Assembly (NCBI RefSeq): GCF_900130075.1
Contig: NZ_LT671418.1
Coordinates: 2,604,001-2,668,000, forward strand
Direction of reading: 5' to 3'
DNA length: 64,000 bases
Source: Herminiimonas arsenitoxidans
Lineage (GTDB): Bacteria; Pseudomonadota; Gammaproteobacteria; Burkholderiales; Burkholderiaceae_D
The translations under genes and the position numbers were made by a program. Positions 44,605 to 52,476 of the stretch are shown here, piece by piece. Position 1 is the stretch's first letter. Every line of letters starts with the position of its first letter. The notes under the pieces were generated by a model. That model was not told the origin of the DNA. It searched no databases and saw only the letters and a program-made list of their open reading frames with translations.

Positions 44605-44774
44605 CTGTAATGTCCTTAATATGATGCGTGATTGATAGGTGAGTTGAAGACCGATCCTGCGGTAGAACCGTGAGCCTCACTATAGCCCAGGCCTTAATAC
44701 ATCGTCTTGATCTAGGCTTGGTTTGTTAATTTGTAATCTTGTCAAAGATTTACGTCCTCATAAAAAGCCTCAAC

Positions 44775-44793
44775 TCTTATATATGACATAAGA
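44775..44793. promoter_or_regulatory. Inverted repeat before isocitrate dehydrogenase
   Basis: TCTTAT-N7-ATAAGA, a perfect 6-bp inverted repeat in an AT-rich stretch, lies 82 bp before the idh ATG. The same two elements, in swapped order, occur at 57407-57423 between prpB and prpR. A shared carbon-metabolism regulator is inferred, not proven. The rest of the gap 44605-44874 is blank. Confidence 0.5.
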
Positions 44794-44874
44794 CTTTTGA
44801 GTTAAACTACGTCCTGCGACTTTTACACAAAGTCATAGCGCTTTTAATTATCTTGATCATGGATAGGACACAAC

Positions 44875-45921
44875 ATGCTTAACAGCACGCAGCAACAAAT
44901 TCCGGTAACGCTTATTCCCGGTGATGGTATCGGCCCTGAAATCGTTGATGTGGTTGTGCGCGTGTTTGACGCGCTGGGCAATCCATTCGCATGGGAAACC
45001 CAACAAGCCGGCGTCAATGCGCTGGAAAGCAGCGGCGATTTGCTGCCGCAAGCGACGCTGCAGAGCATCGCCCGCACCGGCCTCGCGTTGAAAGGTCCGC
45101 TGAGTACGCCTATCGGTGGCGGCTTCCGTTCCGTCAATGTGCGCCTGCGTGAAGAATTCCAGTTGTACGCCAATGTGCGTCCCGCACGCACCATCGTGCC
45201 AGGCGGCCGTTACGAAAAAATTGATCTGGTGCTGGTGCGCGAGAATCTCGAAGGCTTGTACGTCGGTCATGAACATTACGTGCCTATCGGCGATGACGCA
45301 CATGCAGTGGCAATGGCGACGGGTATCAATACTCGCGCCGGTAGCCGTCGTATTTCCAAGTTCGCATTCGACTATGCAGTGCGTAACAATCGCAAAAAAG
45401 TGACCATCGTGCATAAAGCCAATGTGCTGAAGGCATTGACGGGTCTGTTCCTGGAAACCGCAAAACAAGTCGGTCTCAATTACGCCGATCAAGTCGAATT
45501 CAACGATCGCATCGTCGACGCATGCGCGATGCAACTGGTATTGAATCCGTGGCAATTCGACGTCATCGTTTCCACCAATCTGTTCGGTGACATCTTGTCC
45601 GATCAGATCGCAGGTTTGGTCGGTGGTTTGGGTATGGCACCGGGTGCGAATATCGGTGAGCGTGCTGCTATTTTTGAAGCAGTGCATGGTTCCGCACCGG
45701 ATATCGCTGGCAAAGGCATGGCTAATCCGACAGCGCTCTTGCTGGCAGCTGCATTGATGCTGGAGCATAAAGGTTTGGATAAGCAGGCCAAGCTTTTACG
45801 CGATGCCATCGATTCCGTATTGAGTACAGAAAGCGGTCGTACTGTCGATCTGGGCGGTACCGTATCGACTTCCAAATACGGTGATTTGTTGATCGAACGT
45901 ATACGCGATATGCAAAAATAA
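44875..45921 (+). CDS. NAD-type isocitrate dehydrogenase
   Basis: 348-residue beta-decarboxylating dehydrogenase that most likely oxidises isocitrate to 2-oxoglutarate. Family blocks: [12 protein letters not shown], the substrate loop [32 protein letters not shown], and the metal-binding [10 protein letters not shown]. The Ser-x-Asn-x-x-Leu-Arg loop points to isocitrate rather than 3-isopropylmalate; homoisocitrate cannot be excluded. The short length is typical of the NAD-dependent bacterial type. AGGACAC precedes the ATG. Single gene. Confidence 0.88.
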   Translation: MLNSTQQQIPVTLIPGDGIGPEIVDVVVRVFDALGNPFAWETQQAGVNALESSGDLLPQATLQSIARTGLALKGPLSTPIGGGFRSVNVRLREEFQLYANVRPARTIVPGGRYEKIDLVLVRENLEGLYVGHEHYVPIGDDAHAVAMATGINTRAGSRRISKFAFDYAVRNNRKKVTIVHKANVLKALTGLFLETAKQVGLNYADQVEFNDRIVDACAMQLVLNPWQFDVIVSTNLFGDILSDQIAGLVGGLGMAPGANIGERAAIFEAVHGSAPDIAGKGMANPTALLLAAALMLEHKGLDKQAKLLRDAIDSVLSTESGRTVDLGGTVSTSKYGDLLIERIRDMQK

Positions 45922-45982
45922 ATTGGTTATTGATTGCGGTGCGTTTGCAATCAAACGCACATTGAACAGCAGTAGATAAATG

Positions 45983-46019
45983 AAAGCGCATGGTGCCTAT
46001 CCGGCACGGTGCGCTTTTC
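45983..46019. terminator. Terminator between idh and ybaN
   Basis: AAAGCGCA...GGTGCC pairs with GGCAC...TGCGCTTT, followed by TTTT. A second perfect stem, GTGCGTTTG-CAAT-CAAACGCAC at 45939-45960, stands just before it. Both lie between convergent genes. Confidence 0.75.
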
Positions 46020-46025
46020 TCATTT

Positions 46026-46475
46026 CTACGGCTTGCCTACGCTTGACGACGATGATGTGGCAGATGGTGGTCGAGTCGGTATGCGTAATACCGTTGCCGC
46101 ACCGATGCCGCCCAGAATGAGCAAGCTGAGCTGTATCCACGGCTGGCCAGAGAAACTCCAGATAGAGATCGCTATCATCAGAGACATTGATCCTATTGCT
46201 ACGCATTTGGTGCGGCGCGTGAGGCTGCGATGTTCTTCCCAGTTGCGCAGCATGGGTCCTATCAACTTGTGCTGCAACATCCATAGATGCACGCGCGGCG
46301 ACGCTTTCGCGAAACAGGCGGCCGCCAATAAGACGAAAGGTGTGGTTGGCAAGCCCGGCAAAAAGATGCCGATAATGCCCATCGCCAACGCCAAGCCGCC
46401 GACTAGTCCATATAGTATTTTGGCCAAGCGAGATAAGGGCTTGGTTTGATTGCTAGGTGCGATGCTTTGAGTCAT
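46026..46475 (-). CDS. YbaN-like (DUF454) membrane protein
   Basis: 149-residue inner-membrane protein with three hydrophobic segments. Signature GIIGIFLPGLPTTPFVLLAAACFAKASPR is that of DUF454/YbaN. Start at ATG 46475 (MTQSIAPSNQ); an upstream ATG at 46562 gives a non-conserved extension. In relatives it is often found with iron or haem genes. The next gene upstream, divergent, has a Fur box. Confidence 0.85.
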   Translation of the reverse strand: MTQSIAPSNQTKPLSRLAKILYGLVGGLALAMGIIGIFLPGLPTTPFVLLAAACFAKASPRVHLWMLQHKLIGPMLRNWEEHRSLTRRTKCVAIGSMSLMIAISIWSFSGQPWIQLSLLILGGIGAATVLRIPTRPPSATSSSSSVGKP

Positions 46476-46675
46476 GAAAGCAAATAGTAAGTGTGTATGG
46501 CTGCTTGAGGCGTGTCGGCCATTGCGCTTTCGGATTCTTTGCGGAGATAAGCAAGAATACATGCTTTCCAGATAGTCGCCGAACTTAGGGGGTGAAGCTT
46601 GATTGTCTTGTCCCTTTCCTTGATCAGTCGCTGGTCGATATTGCCATCAGGCCATTAGTATTCATTTCTTCAAAT

Positions 46676-46694
46676 AATAATGATTCTCATTTAT
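46676..46694 (+). promoter_or_regulatory. Fur-like box upstream of the DUF2325 gene
   Basis: Contains AATGATTCTCATT, a symmetric Fur core; 13 of 19 positions match consensus. Just after it is a perfect 16-bp palindrome TCCTCAAATTTGAGGA at 46706-46721. Both lie in the 354-bp divergent gap 46476-46829, which otherwise holds no gene. Confidence 0.6.
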
Positions 46695-46829
46695 AATAAG
46701 CCAATTCCTCAAATTTGAGGAGCTGTTATTGGTATGAAACCAAGGTCATTGTTACTGAGCACGTGTCTTGCGGCGCGCCGCTTCTGAAGTGTCTGATGCG
46801 CCGCCGCTGATTAAGGTGAAGGATAGATC

Positions 46830-47594
46830 ATGAGTATTTCTCCCAAAGATTTGGATGATATGGCGCGTGAGCATCGCGTGCTGATCAATCAATATGGCCG
46901 CGTGCAAAACCGTTGCAGCGAACTGGTAGCACGACAGGTCGATCAAATTGAAGCCTTGCAGGCTGAGCTTGCACGTGCGCGGACAGAAGTAATGCGCTTG
47001 CGCGTAGAAGTGATCGTGCGTGATACCGAGTTGGCGTATGTGCGTGAGGATATGGCGGCTCTGCAAGCATCTATTCCCGGCTTGCCTAATCGAATAACTT
47101 TGGCGCGTCGCGTCGAATCCTTGACCGAACATCTACACAGTCTGATGCGTGAGCGTCTAGGTTGGCAATGGCGGGCCAAGCCTGCGAGATTTGAGCAACG
47201 TGTTGTTCATCCAGTCATCCCTGCAGATTTGCGACAAAAATCCGTGCTGTGTATAGGCAAGAATGAATCGAGCACGACGGTCGCCCAATTGGAAGTGGAG
47301 AAGGCCGGCGGTCATTTCTTGCATCACAATGGCGTTGACGGTGTCGACGATGCGGCATTGGAAGCCAGTCTGATTGCGGCCGATCTCGTTATCTGTCAGA
47401 CCGGCTGCGTGAGTCACAATGCATATTGGCGCATACAGGATCATTGCAAACGTACTGGCAAACAATGCGTGTTGGTCAATCAACCGCAGGCCATGTATTT
47501 TGTGCGTGCAGCTACAGACCAGATGACGCTTGCCGACTCAAGCACACAAGCGTCTGTGTTGGAAGTCGAAAATATATCGTCCGCAGATAAATAA
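46830..47594 (+). CDS. DUF2325 protein
   Basis: 254-residue cytoplasmic protein of the DUF2325 family. N-terminal coiled coil about 20-85 (ARQVDQIEALQAELARARTEV). C-terminal Rossmann-like DUF2325 domain about 135-235: SVLCIGKNESSTTVAQLEVEKAGGHFLHHNG, and CQTGCVSHNAYWRIQDHCK with several cysteines. GAAGGATAG precedes the ATG. Function unknown; the Fur-like box suggests a role under iron limitation. Confidence 0.85.
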   Translation: MSISPKDLDDMAREHRVLINQYGRVQNRCSELVARQVDQIEALQAELARARTEVMRLRVEVIVRDTELAYVREDMAALQASIPGLPNRITLARRVESLTEHLHSLMRERLGWQWRAKPARFEQRVVHPVIPADLRQKSVLCIGKNESSTTVAQLEVEKAGGHFLHHNGVDGVDDAALEASLIAADLVICQTGCVSHNAYWRIQDHCKRTGKQCVLVNQPQAMYFVRAATDQMTLADSSTQASVLEVENISSADK

Positions 47595-47605
47595 GGCGGC
47601 AACAA

Positions 47606-47631
47606 ATGCAAGCAGATTTCTCTGCTTGCAT
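47606..47631. terminator. Convergent hairpin after DUF2325 gene and prpE
   Basis: ATGCAAGCAGA pairs perfectly with TCTGCTTGCAT around TTTC, six bases from the prpE stop. On the minus strand it is followed by TTTGTT. Confidence 0.75.
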
Positions 47632-47637
47632 CGTTCT

Positions 47638-49539
47638 CTACGAGGTCACCAATACCGCACGTATTTGCTGCAATGCGGCCGGATCTTCAATCACCGATAA
47701 ATCACCCGGATCGCGTCCTTCGCAAATCGCTTGTATCGAGCGTCGCAGCAATTTGCCGGAGCGCGTTTTTGGCAAGGCCGTGACAAAGTACACATGCGAT
47801 GGTCGACCGATCGGCCCGAGTCGCTTATCCACCACCTTCATGATTTCTGTTTCCAGCTTGTGCGCATCTTCAGGAGTTGCTGCGGCCGCATTTTTCAGGA
47901 TAACAAAGGCAACCGCGCACTGTCCCTTGATTGCATTTTCAACGCCAACGACGGCGACTTCCGACACATTGGGATGGCTGGAAATGCTTTCTTCGATTTC
48001 GCGCGTACCTAGTCTGTGCCCTGCGACATTGATGACGTCATCGGTGCGGCCGAGGATGAAGTAATAACCATCGGCATCGCGTATGCCCCAGTCGAAAGTC
48101 GAGTAGGCTTCGCGTTTGAAATTGCGCCAGTAGGTATTGACGAAGCGTTCGTCATCGCCGTACAGGGTTTGTAGGCAACCGGGTGGTAGTGGCCCTTCGA
48201 TGACGACCACACCTTTTTCATTCGGCGCACATTCTTCACCTGTTTCTTCGTTGATGATCTTGCCCTTGAATCCATACAGCGGCTGACCAGGACTACCTGA
48301 GCGTGCGGGTTTGTCGCCTACTCCTTTGGCGATCGAGATGGTCGGCCAGCCGGTTTCTGTCTGCCAGAAATTATCGATGACAGGTACGCCAAGTACTCCG
48401 GATATCCAATCGGAAGTGGTTTGATCCAGTGGTTCGCCTGCCAGATAGAGTGTCTTGAGCGAAGAGAGATCGTGTTTCTGCAATAGTTCCAGTGGTTGTT
48501 TTTTCAGTACGCGAATCGCGGTCGGTGCGGACGACATGCGCGTGACTTTGTACTTCTCCACGATGCTCCACCATATCGAGGCATCCGGTCGTATCGGCAA
48601 ACCTTCATACAGTATGGTTGTCATGCCTGCCAGCAAAGGGCCGTAGATGATGTAGGAGTGACCGACTACCCAGCCGATATCCGAAGTGCAGAAAAAAGTT
48701 TCGCCGGCCTTGCTGCAAAAAACCAAATCCATCGAAGTGGCCAGCGCCACGGCATAACCACCGACGTCGCGTAAGACGCCTTTCGGTTTGCCGGTAGTGC
48801 CTGAGGTGTACAGGATGTAGGACGGCGCATTCGATTCCAGCCATACGACTGGCACGACTGCATTCAAATGTTTTGCACGCAGCGTGGCGTAGTCGATGTC
48901 ACGCTCTGGCACCATCTTCATGGGCGCAAGACCGCGATTAACCATCAATACATGCTTGGGTTTGTGTTGCGCCAGCGCGATGGCTTCATCAAGCAAGGAC
49001 TTGTAGGGCGTGACGTGACAGCCGCGTGAACCTGCATCGGCAGAGATGATCAAGACCGGTGTTGCATCATCGATGCGAGTTGCCAGACTGTTAGACGCAA
49101 AGCCGCCGAATACCACTGAGTGAATCGCACCTATGCGCGCGCAGGCCAGCATCGCGAATGCAGCTTCGGCAATCATCGGCATGTAAATCAGTACGCGATC
49201 GCCTTGTCTTACGCCCAGCGCTTGCATCATGGCAGCACTGCGATTTACCTCTGCATACAATTGCGCGTAGGTATAAGTAATCTCCGTGTCGGTCTCAGTG
49301 GAGATGGCGACCAATGCAGCTTGATCAGCGCGCGTTGCCAGATGGCGGTCTACCGCGTTGTAACAGAGATTGGTTTCGCCGCCGACAAACCATTTGGCGA
49401 ATGGCGGTTTGTCGTAATCCAGCGTTTTTGTGAATGGCTTATGCCAATCTATACGCTTGGCCTGCGTGGCCCAGAATGTATGCGGATCATCAACTGATAA
49501 ACGGTAAAACGCGTCGTATGCTGCGGCATCGAAACTCAT
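47638..49539 (-). CDS. prpE: Propionyl-CoA synthetase PrpE
   Basis: AMP-forming acyl-CoA ligase that turns propionate, ATP and CoA into propionyl-CoA, the entry to the methylcitrate cycle. 633 residues, the usual PrpE length. Adenylation motif YTSGTTGKPKGV, core FWQTETGWP and the C-terminal lid lysine in LPKTRSGKLLRR (acetylation target in the family). Last gene of the prp cluster, 100 bp after prpD with a hairpin in between. Confidence 0.94.
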   Translation of the reverse strand: MSFDAAAYDAFYRLSVDDPHTFWATQAKRIDWHKPFTKTLDYDKPPFAKWFVGGETNLCYNAVDRHLATRADQAALVAISTETDTEITYTYAQLYAEVNRSAAMMQALGVRQGDRVLIYMPMIAEAAFAMLACARIGAIHSVVFGGFASNSLATRIDDATPVLIISADAGSRGCHVTPYKSLLDEAIALAQHKPKHVLMVNRGLAPMKMVPERDIDYATLRAKHLNAVVPVVWLESNAPSYILYTSGTTGKPKGVLRDVGGYAVALATSMDLVFCSKAGETFFCTSDIGWVVGHSYIIYGPLLAGMTTILYEGLPIRPDASIWWSIVEKYKVTRMSSAPTAIRVLKKQPLELLQKHDLSSLKTLYLAGEPLDQTTSDWISGVLGVPVIDNFWQTETGWPTISIAKGVGDKPARSGSPGQPLYGFKGKIINEETGEECAPNEKGVVVIEGPLPPGCLQTLYGDDERFVNTYWRNFKREAYSTFDWGIRDADGYYFILGRTDDVINVAGHRLGTREIEESISSHPNVSEVAVVGVENAIKGQCAVAFVILKNAAAATPEDAHKLETEIMKVVDKRLGPIGRPSHVYFVTALPKTRSGKLLRRSIQAICEGRDPGDLSVIEDPAALQQIRAVLVTS

Positions 49540-49597
49540 AAGTCTCCTCCGGCCAGATAAAAATATTTTTTTAGAATGTTATTTTTATAGTGAGGCA

Positions 49598-49627
49598 GCC
49601 CATGCCGATTCTTGCTTCGGTATGGGC
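49598..49627 (-). other. Intercistronic hairpin between prpD and prpE
   Basis: GCCCAT-A-CCGA pairs with TCGG-C-ATGGGC, 12 bp after the prpD stop, without a T-run. It probably tunes message stability or partial termination before prpE. Confidence 0.55.
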
Positions 49628-49639
49628 GTTACAGCAAAA

Positions 49640-51091
49640 CTAGATTACGTACAGATCTACATACTCATGGACAGGCATGGCTTCCAGTGCTTTTTGACTC
49701 AGTGATACATCCAGAATTTTTTGCTGCTGTTTGGTAGGGAACTGGCGCGCCAGATTGATCTTGAATTTGGCTTCCAGCAGCGGAATACCTTCCTTGCGGC
49801 GACGTGCATGACCGATCGGGTATGCGACGACGACTTCTTTCAGCTTTTGACCGTCCTTGAATTCTACCGTTAGTGCATTGGCGATGGAGCGTTTCTTTGG
49901 ATCGTGATAATCCTTGGTGAAAGTAGGATCTTCCACGCAGACGATTTTGTCGCGCAGGGAGTCGATACGCTTGTCGCTGGCGATGTCATCTTCATAATCA
50001 CTTGCTATCAGACGACCGAAAATCAGTGGTACTGCCACCATATATTGAATGCAGTGATCGCGGTCGGCCGGATTATCGAGCGTGCCTTTTTTATCGATGA
50101 TGCGGATGCAGGCTTCGTGCGTACGGATGGTGATCTGTTTGATGTCTTCGACTTGCTTGCCAGATTTGGCAAGCTCTGCGTGCAAAGTCATGGCTGCTTC
50201 CACAGCAGTTTGCGCATGGAACTCTGCAGGGAAAGAAATCTTGAACAACACGTTTTCCATCACATAGGAGGCGTACTTGCGCTGGAATTTAAAGGGTTGG
50301 CCTTTGAACAGCACATCGTAGAAACCCCAGGTCTTCGCAGTCAGTACCGATGGATAACCCATCTCGCCGGTCTTGGCGATTAGCGCGAGTCGTACCGCAC
50401 GTGAGGTTGCATCGCCGGCGGCCCATGATTTGCGCGAACCGGTATTTGGCGCATGGCGATAAGTGCGCAGTGACTGACCGTCTACCCATGCCAGCGATAC
50501 TGCATTCAGAATTTCATCGCGTGTGAGATCCATCATCTCGGCCACTACTGCAGTCGATGCCACTTTTACCAGCACTACGTGATCGATGCCGACTTTGTTG
50601 AAGGAGTTTTCGAGTGCGATGCAGCCCTGAATTTCGTGCGCCTTGATCATGCCGGTTAGCACGTCTTTCATTGTCAGTGGTTTCTTGCCGACAGCGACTG
50701 CATTGCGCGACAACCAGTCAGCAGTGGCGAGTATGCCGCCCAGATTGTCGGACGGATGACCCCATTCCGCCGCCAGCCAAGTGTCGTTGAAGTCCAGCCA
50801 GCGGATCATCGTGCCGATGTTGAATGCCGCTTGCACCGGATCGAGCTGGAATTGCGTGCCCGGCACTTTTGCGCCATTCGGCACGATAGTGCCGGGTACT
50901 ATCGGCCCCAGCAATTTTTTACATGCAGGATATTCCAACGCTTCCAGGCCACAACCCAGTGTGTCGATCAGGCAATTGCGTGCCGTGTCGTAGGCGAGTT
51001 TAGAAACGACTTTGTATGTGCTGACGTAATCGACAATGTCGACCAACACTTGGTCGTACTTGGGGCGGGTATTGGAAATAGGCGCAGACAT
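49640..51091 (-). CDS. prpD: 2-methylcitrate dehydratase PrpD
   Basis: 483-residue cofactor-free dehydratase that converts 2-methylcitrate to 2-methyl-cis-aconitate. MmgE/PrpD-family blocks: DTLGCGLEAL, WLDFNDTWLAAEWGHPSDNLGGILA and the MRI-type C-terminal region. It duplicates the combined role of AcnD and PrpF in the same cluster. 174 bp separate it from prpF, more than elsewhere in the run. Confidence 0.93.
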   Translation of the reverse strand: MSAPISNTRPKYDQVLVDIVDYVSTYKVVSKLAYDTARNCLIDTLGCGLEALEYPACKKLLGPIVPGTIVPNGAKVPGTQFQLDPVQAAFNIGTMIRWLDFNDTWLAAEWGHPSDNLGGILATADWLSRNAVAVGKKPLTMKDVLTGMIKAHEIQGCIALENSFNKVGIDHVVLVKVASTAVVAEMMDLTRDEILNAVSLAWVDGQSLRTYRHAPNTGSRKSWAAGDATSRAVRLALIAKTGEMGYPSVLTAKTWGFYDVLFKGQPFKFQRKYASYVMENVLFKISFPAEFHAQTAVEAAMTLHAELAKSGKQVEDIKQITIRTHEACIRIIDKKGTLDNPADRDHCIQYMVAVPLIFGRLIASDYEDDIASDKRIDSLRDKIVCVEDPTFTKDYHDPKKRSIANALTVEFKDGQKLKEVVVAYPIGHARRRKEGIPLLEAKFKINLARQFPTKQQQKILDVSLSQKALEAMPVHEYVDLYVI

Positions 51092-51265
51092 ATTTTTCCT
51101 ATTATCTAAACACGATTAGAAAATCAGAAAATATCGTTTTTGCCCGAACCCAGAAGCGTAGCTCGTCTATTGCGGGTAAAAAGAACGTGTATGGAATCTT
51201 ACCAACTTCCGTTCCGCGATTCTCTTCCCGATTACTCTTGTCTGCCTACGACTACTTAATAGTGG

Positions 51266-52462
51266 TCAAAATGCATCGCCTGGAACGCGTACCCAGCCTT
51301 CCATCAAGACGCGCGCACTGCGGCTCATGATGGCTTTGGTTACACTCCATTCACCATCGACCAAATGTGCTTCTGCACCGACACGCAAGGTGCCGGATGG
51401 GTGGCCGAAGCGCACTGCCGTACGCTCACCACCACCCGCGGCGAGGTTCACCAGCGTACCGGGAATCGCAGCGGCCGTACCGATGGCGACTGCAGCCGTG
51501 CCCATCATGGCGTGGTGTAATTTCCCCATGGACATCGCGCGCACCAGCAAGTCGACATTATTGCTAACAACTGGTTTGCCGCTGGATGCAATGTAATCGA
51601 GTGGCTGGGCAACGAAGGCAATTTTCGGTGTGTGTTGGCGTTTGGCTGCTTCGTCGAGGTGCTTGATCAAGCCCATGCGCATCGCGCCATGTGCACGTAT
51701 GGTTTCGAACTTGGCCAGAGCTTTCGGATCGCTGTTGATGGCGTCCTGCAGTTCAGCGCCGGTATAACCGATGGCTTCCGCATTCAAGAAAATGGTTGGA
51801 ATGCCGGCATTAATCATCGTCACCTTGAAGTTGCCTATGCCCGGCACATCCAGATCGTCGATCAGATTCCCGGTCGGGAACATGGCACCGCCGGCGCCTT
51901 CTTCTTCCGCTGCCGGGGCCATGAATTCAAGTTGCACTTCGGCCGCAGGGAAGGTCACACCATCGAGTTCGAAGTCACCGGTTTCCTGTACCTGGCCGTT
52001 GGTGATCGGCACATGCGCGATGATGGTTTTGCCGATGTTGGCTTGCCAGATGCGTACGATACATACACCGTTAGCCGGAATGCGATCGGAGTCGACCAGC
52101 CCGCTGCTGATGGCAAATGGACCAACTGCCGCCGAGAGGTTGCCGCAATTGCCGCTCCAGTCGACGAAGGCGCTGTCGATGGACACCTGACCAAACAGGT
52201 AATCCACATCGTGATCGGTGCGACTGGATTTGGAAAGAATGACAGTTTTACTGGTGCTCGAAGTGGCACCGCCCATACCGTCGATTTGCTTGCCGTATGG
52301 ATCCGGGCTGCCGATGACGCGCATCAGCAGCGCGTCGCGTGCTGCACCTGGTACTTGCGCAGCAGCTGGTAAATCCTGCAAACGGAAAAACACACCTTTG
52401 CTGGTGCCGCCACGGATGTAGGTGGCGGGGATTTTGATTTGCGGTACGTGAGTCATATGCAT
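51266..52462 (-). CDS. prpF: Aconitate/methylaconitate isomerase PrpF
   Basis: 398-residue enzyme of the diaminopimelate-epimerase fold that shifts the double bond of the AcnD product to give 2-methyl-cis-aconitate. Family N-terminus KIPATYIRGGTSKGVFFRLQDLP and DWSGNCGNLSAAVGPFAI with the conserved Cys. It lies 14 bp after acnD, its obligate partner. Confidence 0.94.
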   Translation of the reverse strand: MHMTHVPQIKIPATYIRGGTSKGVFFRLQDLPAAAQVPGAARDALLMRVIGSPDPYGKQIDGMGGATSSTSKTVILSKSSRTDHDVDYLFGQVSIDSAFVDWSGNCGNLSAAVGPFAISSGLVDSDRIPANGVCIVRIWQANIGKTIIAHVPITNGQVQETGDFELDGVTFPAAEVQLEFMAPAAEEEGAGGAMFPTGNLIDDLDVPGIGNFKVTMINAGIPTIFLNAEAIGYTGAELQDAINSDPKALAKFETIRAHGAMRMGLIKHLDEAAKRQHTPKIAFVAQPLDYIASSGKPVVSNNVDLLVRAMSMGKLHHAMMGTAAVAIGTAAAIPGTLVNLAAGGGERTAVRFGHPSGTLRVGAEAHLVDGEWSVTKAIMSRSARVLMEGWVRVPGDAF

Positions 52463-52476
52463 ATATTCCTGATTAC

